From Tillandsia leiboldiana (Eukaryota > Streptophyta > Magnoliopsida > Poales > Bromeliaceae), in NCBI GenBank assembly GCA_029204045.2, contig CM055067.1:26238838-26302837 (forward strand): a stretch of 64,000 nt of DNA, read 5' to 3'. Position 1 is the stretch's first letter. Each line of letters begins with the position of its first letter. A program made the translations under genes and the position numbers. Shown here one piece after another: positions 52,957 to 64,000 of this stretch. The notes beneath the pieces are model-generated. The model was not told the origin of the DNA. It saw only the letters and a list, made by a program, of their open reading frames with translations, and ran no database searches.

Positions 52957-55900
52957 TGTCACGCCCCGAGTCCGCCAATTTGTACGGTTCGGGCACGCCA
53001 ACAGACCCGCCAATCGGATAAGACCTTTTCCTACCCGAAAGGAACGGTAACATCCATAATAACACAACAAGTGTATGCGGAAGCCCAATATCAGAGTACT
53101 AAAAATCACTACAAATTTAAAACTTTCATTCAATAACAATTAGTTAATACGGAAATGAAAGCATACAAGAGTGAACCATGCATTACTTTATTACACTTTA
53201 CATTTCTGAACTTGCAATATAAAATTATTACAATTCTTTACACAAATTCCTCACCATACAAGGTTCACTCAAGCAATATAAAAATGGGATACCTCTGCTA
53301 GACCCTCTAGGTCTCTATGCTGCTGGGCCCTTGCCCCTGTCGTATACCTCGCCGTCTGCCTCTGAACCGTCGCGATCGCTGCATCCATACCTGAACCTGT
53401 GGGGGGGGGGCACCCAAGGGGTGTGAGAACTCCTGACAGAGTTCCCAGTGGGTTCAACCACAGAGAAAAAGTGTCCTACACCACTTGGTCCAATGGAAGC
53501 AATAACAATAGAGTGCTAGAAAACTAAAATCCTTAATATCAAAATGCTGCTATACAAAATATATATCACTACACTAACTGTGTAAACTCATCGACCCAAC
53601 ACTACTCTGTCTAGTCATACTAGGCTACTAAGCACCAACTCGGCCACTATGCCGCTATATATAAGGTCAAACTAACCCGGCCACCTTGGCCACTCTATCT
53701 TTCTCTTTTCCTTTACATTCTGGTGCTTTAGTTCAAGTTAACCCTCGGAAATTCTTATCCAACGGGCCTGTGACGCCCCACTTCCCAGGGGGTCACCCAT
53801 CCTAGAACTACTCTAGCTCTAGCACGCTTAACTCTCATGTTCCTCTTGGATATTGCTACCATCCAAAATGCTATAGCCGGGTTAGAGATTTAGTCCTATT
53901 ATATCATTTATATAGAGGACTAATTCAAATTCCGGGGGTGTTACATTCTTCCCCCCTTTAAGCCCTGATGTCCACGTCAGGCTCAAGCACACTCACAAGC
54001 ACCAGGCGATGTGAGACTCGTCTCGCTAGCCTTAGCCGACCTTGTGAGGAGATGCACTCCACTCACAACGGTCATTAGCCGGGGAGCCTCGCTCTACCCG
54101 CTATATAACCCTGGCTCAGCCGAGACTCATCTCACATTTCCGGCTGGTGAATGCCTCTGATACCAACTGTGACGCCCCACTTCCCAGGGGGTCACCCATC
54201 CTAGAACTACTCTACCTCTAGCACGCTTAACTCTCATGTTCCTCTTGGATCTTGCTACCATCCAAAATGCTATAGCCGGGTTAGAGATTTAGTCCTATTA
54301 TATCATTTATATAGAGGACTAATTCAAATTCCGGGGGTGTTACAGGGCCCGAGCCCGGTAGTCCTGCTACCATAAGATAAGATTTCTAAGGTTGCCGATA
54401 GCACCCGCAAGTGCTACCCCGCCCAACGGGGAACTTGTCCTACGGGTCACTGCCCGGGAGAGGGACACTGCCCTTGGCTCCGACAAGGCTACTTTTTACC
54501 CCCGAAGGTACGCTCGTTTTATCTTTACATTTTCTTTCTTTTATTTTCTTTTTCTTTCTCTTTTTACTTTAATTCTTAGCCTCTTTGCCTTTGAACACTT
54601 GCTTTTCTTTCTTATTCGAGCTTATAGCTCCCTTTTGCCACTGGCAAATCTCTTTCTCTTTCCTTTGAGCATCTAGCTCTTTGCTTTCACTTTAAGCCTT
54701 TCGAAAGTACCTCGTCCGACGGGTCACTGCCCAGGGAGTCTTGCTCCACTTGACGAGTCTCAAATTCGAAGGCGCCATTTACATTTTCTTTATGCTTTTT
54801 AGCCACTTTTAGCTTGCTTTTAACTTTGCCTTTTTACAACAATTTATCTCTTATCCTGGGTCTTGCCATCAAGATAATTAGAGAGTCTCCTGGACTCTTA
54901 AACATTTCTCTTTTATTTCTTTAACTCAATTGAAGTTAAAGTTATTATCCATTTGCCCAGACACCCTATGACCCACTCTAGGGTTATATTATTTAGCTCT
55001 TTGACTTTGTGATTACACAAACTTTTTCTTAGAGTTTGACTCTAAGTTGATCACTTTGCTATCAGTTTAATTCTTTAACTTTGTGGCCACATACTCTTTT
55101 CTTTGCCGAACCTGGAGTTACATTATCTCTATTTACCAGTTGCACTTTCCATTTAGAGTTACCTTGACTCTAATCCATTTTCTGTGAATATAAACTCCAC
55201 TAATTCACCTTAGGTTCTCTTACCTAAGTTTCGTATCATGTTTAACCTAGAGTTCCTTGACTCTATGTTAACTACTCTATTCTCGACCCACTAACTTACC
55301 TTAGGTTTCCTTTACCTAAGTCTTATATCATGCTCATCCTAGAGTCCTTGACTCTATGTTGATCACTCTATCCAATGTCCTTAGGTTATCTCCTAAGATA
55401 ATGCCACTCATTCAATCCTAGGATATACTCCTAAGTTTGATGTCACTCATTAAACCCTGAATCTAGGTTTTCTCCTAGTCTTACTACCAACATGCCCTTT
55501 CCTTATGCTTCACGTGATTCCTAGGGTTATACCCTATCACGATCTCAATCATAAAATAGTTAATCCTTTCTTATGCATGCAATTATTTCCATCTAAATCA
55601 TGAATAATATTCATCATCTATGTAGATAAATCAAGTTACATTTTCCTCTATGTTCATTTAAACATGTAAATAATCCACCTATTTCCCTTTTTCCTCATTC
55701 ATAATCACGATTACAAATTACACTACTATAGCATGCTCACTATAATGCTTCAAGATCAAAAGCAGAGGAAAAAAGTGGAGAGGTCACCCATTTTCGGTAG
55801 AATTCCCCACCTCGGTGTATTCTTTTGGTTCTTGAAGGAGACAATTTCAACTCCTTGGATCCGTGAGACTTCCCTCTTTTTTTTTTTTTTTTCGGAGAGA

Positions 55901-57387
55901 AACAACAAAAAAAAACTGAGAGGGGAGGTATTCTTCTTCTTCTTCTTCTTCTTCTTCTTCTTCTTCTTCTTCTTCTTCTTTTCTTCTTTCTTTCTCTCTT
56001 TCGTTTCCTTTCTTGCTCCAGCAGAAAAGAGAGAGGGAGAGAGAGAGAGAGTGAGGGTTCAAGTGGGAGAGAGAGAGAGCATTTAATCTCTGCAGGTGGT
56101 GGTTGGGGGGGGGGGGAGAGTGATTTTTTACCAAAATGCCCCAACTTACAAAAGAAAATCCCAAAACTGCCCTCAATCCTGCAGTTTTGCACCTGTAGAG
56201 AACAATTTCGGATACCCCTCTTTCTCCGCGTTTTGTCGTCAACTGGTAAATCGAAACAGCAATTTTTCTTCTCCGTTTTAATCTACAAAATTTTCTTAAA
56301 CTCTCCACGATTTTGTTTAAATTTTTGGGCTACTCTAAGCCCTCGAAAGAGAGCCCCAAAAAAGCTTCGCGATCAACTGCACTGTTAAAAACTGCAGTTT
56401 CAGAATTCAAGAAGGATTTTTCTTCGCTTCGTTCTCCCATTTTCCTTTAAGCGCTCACCTTGGAACTTCACCCCTTTTTAATCAGAAGCTTTTCTGAGAC
56501 AACCCACGATTTCTTTTGAATTTTTTGATTACTCTAAGTCCTCGAAACAGGGCTCCGAAAAGGCTTCACGATCACAAAATTCAGAATCTCTGAATTTTGC
56601 TAAGTCCTTGGGCCTCAACTCACTTTTAGACCCGATGCCCTTCGCGTCAGCCCGAAACGCACCGAACTCAACTGTAATCATATTTAAAACATGTTACAAG
56701 TCTTCTCGCCGCATTTCGCCATTTTGCGAATTCGGCGAACGTGGGCTTAAATTTTACAAGCTTGAAGCTTCAATTTTTCAACTACAACTCACTTTTCGAC
56801 TCAACGGCTTTTTCGTTGATTCGAAATGCTTCCAACCCACTTGTAATTACATTTGAAATGTGTTACAAGCATTTTTGCTGAGTTTCGCCACTTTCCAGAA
56901 ATCGGCGAACTTAAGCTTTAGAATTTGAAACTTCAAATTCTCAACTTACAACTCACTTTTCGACTCAACGGCCTCTGTGTCGATTCGAGATGCTTACAAC
57001 TCACTTGTAATTACATTTGAAATATGTTACAAGTATTTTTGCTGAGTTTGGCCATTTCTGGGTCACCAAAAGCCTCGCTGTATCAAAAATCGCTGGCGGA
57101 CCCCGTTCTCGCAATCCGGGTGTCCGATCAACGCGAAATTTTTACTGTGGCCTTAAAACAATACTACGGAGCTCCCAGAATTTTCTCAGAATTTTCTGAC
57201 TCTGTGAATTTTCTGCTCAAAATCTGGGCCCCCTTTTTCAATTAAAATTCTAAATCCCTCATTTTTAATCCGATTTCGGCCCAATTCGCTTCCACATCAT
57301 CCACACTTCTCTAACTTTCATAAAAATAGTATTTCATACTATTTTTATTTAGATTTATTAGAAGTGCCGAAAATCCGGTACATTACA
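52957..57387 (-). repeat. LARD 3' LTR (with TRIM insertion)
   Basis: Near-identical to 59499-63336 except for the 576-bp TRIM plus its 5-bp duplication and length changes in simple repeats: a G-run of 10 (53401-53410) against about 21 (59943-59963), and a longer CTT run (about 55930-55980 against 61909-61934). Confidence 0.9.
53769..54344 (-). mobile_element. TRIM (terminal-repeat retrotransposon in miniature), 576 bp
   Basis: Two 177-bp LTRs (53769-53945 and 54168-54344) differ at two bases by eye. On the minus strand they start TGTAACACCCCCGG and end GGGGCGTCACA. Between them are 222 bp holding a primer site (minus-strand ttggtatcagaggc beside 54168) and a polypurine tract (aaaggggggaagaa beside 53945). 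The duplication GGGCC is at 53764-53768 and 54345-54349. The intact, empty target site is visible in the other LARD LTR near 60320. Confidence 0.95.
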
Positions 57388-59498
57388 TTCTACCCCCCTT
57401 AAAATAGTTTCGTCCTCGAAACTTAAGTCACACTGCGACTCAAATCTGATCGAGAGGGGGGAATCTTACCCCCAATGTTGGGCCTACTATACATCGTTAC
57501 TAGGCATCATACTGCCACGAATGACCCAGTCTTTTCTTGCGAAATCTTCACTTTAATTCCGCCATTACTTTTTCACAACGAGGTTGCATCTGCAACCACT
57601 TACACTTACCGCATTTTCTTTCCGATCGCTCCGCTGCCTAATGTGGAGTGCAAAGGTCAATCCACAAGTCCTCAACTATCACACATGCTGCTAGTGCTCT
57701 AAGTCCACGGGTTATCAGCTAACCCGACATCTCGGACTACTAATAGGTTCACAGACCACGGTCAAATAGGGGCCTATAGCCCAACTAGTCCGACTCTGTA
57801 TAATGGCTCTCACTAGCACACAGACCCAATCGTCATACGGGTAGATCCTCACTTAGGATTACTACACTAACACTCCCACTAGGAGCTACAGTACCTCAAT
57901 CACCACTAGCTCTATGGACTGGTCATATCACACTCTCAGTGTACTAATAGCCTCAATGCTCACACGTGGCATTCCACGTTCCCGGGTCATCGCTCGGACT
58001 ACCGTCCCGACCAAATCTCTATCATGCCCCGCCATCAGGTCTCGGGCCGCTGTCTCTCATAGCTGACTGCGCCTGCCCACTGGGCTACAGGCCCACAGTC
58101 CACAAACATGGTCCAGGCACGGGTCGTCCCCAAGCGAACCCGCTAATCGTCGCCACGCGACCCCTATGCTCACTGAGCAAATCCAACTAGCAAGTCGTCA
58201 ATCTACGACCCCAAACTCTCTGTCAACTCTGGCCACACTGGGCAAAGGCTAATATGCCATCTAATCAGGTCTCTCTCTGGCTAAACGATACTTGTGCTCC
58301 ATGAGCACCCAAACAGTTGGGCGTCCTACGCCCCCAACGCTAACTCGCGAAAATCCAATGCTAAGCGATTTGCTTAAACACACCACGGCTCTCGTGCAAC
58401 TCTCCCAACTAGGTCGAGGCACCACGCTAACTGTTTCACCAACTCTGGTGACTAACACGCAACCCTGTGGTGGCAACCCTTGCCATTACGCCGATCCCTC
58501 AGACCAGCGCCATAAAACTCCCGCTTACTTGCGAGGTTTTCGAATCTCGAAACCTATCCTGGGTCTTACCAGCCCCACTATGCGGCACTCAGCCATGAAG
58601 ACATACCACACAGTCACTACCGTCATCAGGGCGAACTTTCGCCACTAGGCCCGTAAGTCTTTCTTGCCCTAACCTTTAGGACACAGCAACTTGGCTCTCG
58701 CAACAAGCGATCACTAGCGTTCTATAAGTCGGTCTCTCACTGGACCTTTCCAACCACACTTTGCCAGCAAATTAGCTGACACAAGCTTATAACACTCTTT
58801 GCTGAAGGTGCGGGGTGCGCCGACAAAAGCTCGGCGGCCACTGCCACCCGCTCTACTGTCGCCCCAACAGGCGGCGACGCCGTATACCCACGCGTCATCT
58901 GTACAGCCTCAGCTAGCTGCGATATCAGCCACTGGAGCCTATTGATCTGCTCCAACTGTCACATTGACGCCACCTATAGGCGTCAGAGTCTGCCTCCCTG
59001 CCGGCGGGAAATTTTCGCCTATCGGCAAGAAGATTCCTTATGTTACTGAACCATACCAATAAGTGCGGTCACCCGCTATCGCAGCACGTGTACTTCGTTT
59101 GACCCCGAGCCCTCTCGTGACTCGAGTCGAAACAGGCGTGTTTCCCTATGTGGTGTCATCGCCAATATGCACACCACAACGAAACAATTAGCCCAAATTT
59201 AGCCATTTGAGCAACGCGCGGTCTACATACCGACAAAAAGGCTCGCCGACTCAATCATGCGAAAGTATAGGAGGGTACTCCTTTTCATCTCCAACATTAC
59301 GTTGTCGGCCGCCAACGTAATATCCGAAGAGTGAAAGCTCGTCACCCTCGATCAGTCCCAACATCATTTTTGGGAACAGCAATGACCAATCAAATACTTT
59401 CGCCCACTAATCGACACACTCTCTCGTGCTAATCCCTAAGGTCTCCCTAAGGTTGCTAACCACCTAGGACTATCCTAGGCTCCGATACCACTCTAATC
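57388..59498 (-). other. LARD internal region, no credible gag-pol
   Basis: Minus-strand order: LTR, eight bases, primer site tggtatcggagcc (about 59478-59490), leader, then sequence without domains, the hairpin AGTTTCG-agga-CGAAACT (57406-57423) and the purine tract aaggggggtagaa against 57387. A 72-residue minus frame at 58737-58955 (MEQINRLQWLISQLAEAV) faintly recalls a Gag N-terminus and may be a vestige. Plus-strand frames look like shadows. Confidence 0.7.
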
Positions 59499-62400
59499 TG
59501 TCACGCCCCGAGTCCGCCAATTTGTACGGTTCGGGCACGCCAACAGACCCGCCAATCGGATAAGACCTTTTCCTACCCGAAAGGAACGGTAACATCCATA
59601 ATAACACAACAAGTGTATGTGGAAGCCCAATATCAGAGTACTAAAAATCACTACAAATTTAAAACTTTCATTCAATAACAATTAGTTAATACGGAAATGA
59701 AAGCATACAAGAGTGAACCATGCATTACTTTATTACACTTTACATTTCTGAACTTGCAATATAAAATTATTACAATTCTTTACACAAATTCCTCACCATA
59801 CAAGGTTCACTCAAGCAATATAAAAATGGGATACCTCTGCTAGACCCTCTAGGTCTCTATGCTGCTGGGCCCTTGCCCCTGTCGTATACCTCGCCGTCTG
59901 CCTCTGAACCGTCGCGATCGCTGCATCCATACCTGAACCTGTGGGGGGGGGGGGGGGGGGGGGCACCCAAGGGGTGTGAGAACTCCTGACAGAGTTCCCA
60001 GTGGGTTCAACCACCGAGAAAAAGTGTCCTACACCACTTGGTCCAATGGAAGAAATAACAATAGAGTGCTAGAAAACTAAAATCCTCAATATCAAAATGC
60101 TGCTATACAAAATATATATCACTACACTAACTGTGTAAACTCATCGACCCAGCACTACTCTGTCTAGTCATACTAGGCTACTAAGCACCAACTCGGCCAC
60201 TATGCCGCTATATATAAGGTCAAACTAACCCGGCCACCTTGGCCACTCTATCTTTCTCTTTTCCTTTACATTCTGGTGCTTTAGTTCAAGTTAACCCTCG
60301 GAAATTCTTATCCAACGGGCCCGAGCCCGGTAGTCCTGCTACCATAAGATAAGATTTCTAAGGTTGCCGATAGCACCCGCAAGTGCTACCCCGTCCAACG
60401 GGGAACTTGTCCTACGGGTCACTGCCCGGGAGAGGGACACTGCCCTTGGCTCCGACAAGGCTACTTTTTACCCCCGAAGGTACGCTCGTTTTATCTTTAT
60501 ATTTTCTTTCTTTTATTTTCTTTTTCTTTCTCGTTTTACTTTAATTCTTAGCCTCTTTGCCTTTGAACACTTGCTTTTCTTTCTTATTCGAGCTTATAGC
60601 TCCCTTTTGCCACTGGCAAATCTCTTTCTCTTTCCTTTGAGCATCTAGCTCTTTGCTTTCACTTTAAGCCTTTCGAAAGTACCTCGTCCGACGGGTCACT
60701 GCCCAGGGAGTCTTGCTCCACTTGACGAGTCTCAAATTCGAAGGCGCCATTTACATTTTCTTTATGCTTTTTAGCCACTTTTAGCTTGCTTTTAACTTTG
60801 CCTTTTTACAACAATTTATCTCTTATCCTGGGTCTTGCCATCAAGATAATTAGAGAGTCTCCTGGACTCTTAAACATTTCTCTTTTATTTCTTTAACTCA
60901 ATTGAAGTTAAAGTTATTATCCATTTGCCCAGACACCCTATGACCCACTCTAGGGTTATATTATTTAGCTCTTTGACTTTGTGATTACACAAACTTTTTC
61001 TTAGAGTTTGACTCTAAGTTGATCACTTTGCTATCAGTTTAATTCTTTAACTTTGTGGCCACATACTCTTTTCTTTGCCGAACCTGGAGTTACATTATCT
61101 CTATTTACCAGTTGCACTTTCCATTTAGAGTTACCTTGACTCTAATCCATTTTCTGTGAATATAAACTCCACTAATTCACCTTAGGTTCTCTTACCTAAG
61201 TTTCGTATCATGTTTAACCTAGAGTTCCTTGACTCTATGTTAACTACTCTATTCTCGACCCACTAACTTACCTTAGGTTTCCTTTACCTAAGTCTTATAT
61301 CATGCTCATCCTAGAGTCATTGACTCTATGTTGATCACTCTATCCAATGTCCTTAGGTTATCTCCTAAGATAATGCCACTCATTCAATCCTAGGATATAC
61401 TCCTAAGTTTGATGTCACTCATTAAACCCTGAATCTAGGTTTTCTCCTAGTCTTACTACCAACATGCCCTTTCCTTATGCTTCACGTGATTCCTAGGGTT
61501 ATACCCTATCACGATCTCAATCATAAAATAGTTAATCCTTTCTTATGCATGCAATTATTTCCATCTAAATCATGAATAATATTCATCATCTATGTAGATA
61601 AATCAAGTTACATTTTCCTCTATGTTCATTTAAACATGTAAATAATCCACCTATTTCCCTTTTTCCTCATTCATAATCACGATTACAAATTACACTACTA
61701 TAGCATGCTCACTATAATGCTTCAAGATCAAAAGCAGAGGAAAAAGTGGAGAGGTCACCCATTTTCGGTAGAATTCCCCACCTCGGTGTATTCTTTTGGT
61801 TCTTGAAGGAGACAATTTCAACTCCTTGGATCCGTGAGACTTCCCTCTTTTTTTTTTTTCGGAGAGAAACAACAAAAAAAAACTGAGAGGGGAGGTATTC
61901 TTCTTCTTCTTCTTCTTCTTCTTCTTCTTCTTCTTTTCTTCTTTCTTTCTCTCTTTCGTTTCCTTTCTTGCTCCAGCAGAAAAGAGAGAGGGAGAGAGAG
62001 AGAGAGTGAGGGTTCAAGTGGGAGAGAGAGAGAGCATTTAATCTCTGCAGGTGGTGGTTGGGGGGGGAGAGTGATTTTACCAAAATGCCCCAACTTACAA
62101 AAGAAAATCCCAAAACTGCCCTCAATCCTGCAGTTTTGCACCTGCAAAGAACAATTTCGGATACCCCTCTTTCTCCGCGTTTTGCCGTCAACTGGTAAAT
62201 CGAAACAGCAATTTTTCTTCTCCCTTTTAATCTACAAAATTTTCTTAAACTCTCCACGATTTTGTTTAAATTTTTGGGCTACTCTAAGCCCTCGAAAGAG
62301 AGCCCCAAAAAAGCTTCGCGATCAACTGCACTGTTAAAAACTGCAGTTTCAGAATTCAAGAAGGATTTTTCTTCGCTTCGTTCTCCCATTTTCCTTTAAG

Positions 62401-63336
62401 CGCTCACCTTGGAACTTCACCCCTTTTTAATCAGAAACTTGTCTGAGACACCCCACGATTTATTTTGAATTTTTTGATTAATCTAAGTCCTCGAAACAGG
62501 GCTCCGAAAAGGCTTCACGATCACAAAATTCAGAATCTCTGAATTTTGCTAAGTCCTTGGGCCTCAACTCACTTTTCGACCCGATGCCCTTCGCGTCAGC
62601 CCGAAACGCACCGAACTCAACTGTAATCATATTTAAAACATGTTACAAGTCTTCTCGCCGTATTTCGCCATTTTGCGAATTCGGCGAACGTGGGCTTAAA
62701 TTTTACAAGCTTGAAGCTTCAATTTTTCAACTACAACTCACTTTTCGACTCAACGGCTTTTTCGTTGATTCGAAATGCTTCCAACCCACTTGTAATTACA
62801 TTTGAAATGTGTTACAAGCATTTTTGCTGAGTTTCGCCACTTTCCAGAAATCGGCGAACTTAAGCTTTAGAATTTGAAACTTCAAATTCTCAACTTACAA
62901 CTCACTTTTCGACTCAACGGCCTCTGTGTCGATTCGAGATGCTTACAACTCACTTGTAATTACATTTGAAATATGTTACAAGTATTTTTGCTGAGTTTGG
63001 CCATTTCTGGGTCACCAAAAGCCTCGCTGTATCAAAAATCGCTGGCGGACCCCGTTCTCGCAATCCGGGTGTCCGATCAACGCGAAATTTTTACTGTGGC
63101 CTTAAAACAATACTACGGAGCTCCCAGAATTTTCTCAGAATTTTCTGACTCTGTGAATTTTCTGCTCAAAATCTGGGCCCCCTTTTTCAATTAAAATTCT
63201 AAATCCCTCATTTTTAATCCGATTTCGGCCCAATTCGCTTCCACATCATCCACACTTCTCTAACTTTCATAAAAATAGTATTTCATACCATTTTTATTTA
63301 GATTTATTAGAAGTGCCGAAAATCCGGTACATTACA
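59499..63336 (-). repeat. LARD 5' LTR
   Basis: 3838 bp, uninterrupted. It contains the CTT and GA runs near 61905-62035 and the longer G-run. Lys/Arg/Glu-rich frames through the microsatellites are artefacts. Confidence 0.92.
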
Positions 63337-63341
63337 GAAAA

Positions 63342-64000
63342 GTCCAACACCGTCCGGGTTGACGATCCGGAATTCCCGCGCCGCCGTCGTCGTCCGCCGG
63401 AGCCCCACGTGGTTCGGAACCGCACGGCGTGTCTCCGCGGGCGACGCCCACGCGGCGCGGTGCCTCGCGCGGCGTTGCCCGTGCGATGGCCGCACAGTGC
63501 CCGCGCGGGTGCGGCCTCGCACGGCGCCCGCGCGGTTGCGGGTCCGTGCGGGTGCCGCCCGCGCGGTAGCCGCGCGGCGCCCGTGCGGTGCCCGCACGGG
63601 TGCGGGTCCGCGCGGGTGCCTCCCGCGCGGTACCCGCGCGGCGTCCGCGCGGTGCCCGCACGGGTGCGGGTCCGCGCGGGTGCCTCCCGCGCGGCGCCCG
63701 CGCGGCGCCCGCATGGTTGCGGGTCCGCACGGCAACCGCGCGGCGCCCGCGCGGTGCCCGCATGGTTGCGGGCCCGCGCAGCAGCCGCACGGCGGCCGCA
63801 CGGTTGCGGGTCCGCGCGGCAACCGCGCGGCGGCCGCGCGGCTCCCGCGCGGTGCCCGCATGGTTGCGGGCCCGCGCGGGTGCCGCCCGCACGGTTGCGG
63901 GTCCGCGCGGCAGCCACGCGGCGCCCGCGCGGTGCCCGCACGGTTGCGGGTCCGCGCGGCGGCCGCGAGGCGCCCATGCGGTGCCCGCGCGGTTGCGGGT
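63342..64000. repeat. GC-rich minisatellite, 11-bp period with palindromic core CCGCGCGG
   Basis: From about 63430 to the window end the sequence parses into 11-mers of the form nnCCGCGCGGn (gcccgcgcggt, gcccgcacggt, agccgcgcggc and so on), interrupted every few units by a 16-mer (tgcgggtccgcgcgg.), which gives a higher-order repeat. The three long minus-strand frames in it have Arg/Ala/Pro/Gly composition and come from the repeat. The array continues past the window. Confidence 0.85.

Larger units (their letters stand above)
52957..63336 (-). mobile_element. LARD-like non-autonomous LTR retrotransposon
   Basis: Minus-strand element. LTRs at 59499-63336 (5', 3838 bp) and 52957-57387 (3', 4431 bp including a TRIM) start TGTAATGTACC and end GGGGCGTGACA. 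GAAAA duplications are at 52952-52956 and 63337-63341. Between them lie 2.1 kb without gag-pol, bounded by a Met-tRNA primer site and a polypurine tract. Long LTRs with a non-coding interior define LARD-type elements. The LTR ends and pre-PPT hairpin resemble the chromovirus, a plausible helper type. Confidence 0.88.

Noticed and set aside
55740..56308. Glu/Arg/Lys-rich frames of about 150 residues (repeated at 61712-62257)
   Set aside because: Produced by the CTT/GA microsatellites of the LARD LTRs, present in both LTRs.
63294..63977. Three overlapping minus-strand frames of 184-227 residues
   Set aside because: They are translations of the 11-bp GC-rich minisatellite in three frames; composition artefact.
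1..64000. tRNA or rRNA genes
   Set aside because: I saw no cloverleaf with conserved tRNA boxes and no rRNA core sequence; the 'tggtatcagagc' matches are primer-binding sites, not tRNA genes. A tRNAscan run would settle this.

Overview
This is plant nuclear DNA. It holds one partial nuclear gene with GT-AG introns, a tocopherol O-methyltransferase whose protein reads most like the monocot form. Nearly everything else is LTR-retrotransposon sequence with plant hallmarks: Met-tRNA-type primer sites, a chromodomain-bearing Tekay/Del-like Ty3-gypsy element, Sirevirus-like Copia elements with a long coiled-coil Gag and an envelope-like third gene, a TRIM, a LARD-like element and several MITEs. I cannot name the species. 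I recognise no tRNA, rRNA or CRISPR.

Layout. 1-4932: Gypsy-type LTR pieces of one large-LTR family (called G1 here: ends TGTG.GG..CC and GGGGCGTGACA), then an LTR that stops 50 bp before an exon. 4983-7601: five 3' exons of VTE4, with two MITE-like insertions in an intron; the 5' exons are not in the window. 7892-8667: a Tourist-like MITE. 8911-19876: nested G1 LTRs, two of them solo LTRs proven by 5-bp target duplications (GTAGC and GTTAC). 19877-37272: a gag-only Sirevirus-like element (Copia1, duplication CGGAG), itself split inside its first zinc knuckle by a complete 11-kb chromovirus (22236-33194, duplication TTATA) with one intact 1579-residue Gag-Pol. 37273-41335: the rest of the outer G1 LTR and two related LTRs in opposite orientations. 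42159-52303: a second Sirevirus-like element (Copia2) with intact gag, broken pol and an intact envelope-like gene. 52957-63336: a LARD-like element on the minus strand (duplication GAAAA) with about 3.8-kb LTRs, one of which carries a 576-bp TRIM (duplication GGGCC). 63342-64000: a GC-rich minisatellite with an 11-bp period.

Insertion order from nesting: G1 fragments first, then solo LTR C and its inner solo LTR D, and separately Copia1 and then the chromovirus. By-eye LTR comparison (about 0.5% differences in both Copia1 and the chromovirus) indicates recent activity. Copia1 and the LARD lack enzymes and would need partner elements.

The most interesting signals are regulatory or RNA-level. 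(1) The GC-rich promoter parts of the G1-type LTRs carry repeated CCAAT-N9-CCACG modules, exactly the ER-stress response element (ERSE) architecture. The 9-nt spacing is fixed while the spacers diverge. (2) The leaders of both Copia families contain arrays of five to eight small hairpins with the same hexaloop (TGGATT) and different, mutually compensated stems. (3) A non-coding block with a covarying TCGT-loop hairpin is kept in both Copia families, even in the one that has lost all of pol. (4) The CGG-centred palindrome array of the Copia LTR promoter is duplicated upstream of the envelope-like gene.
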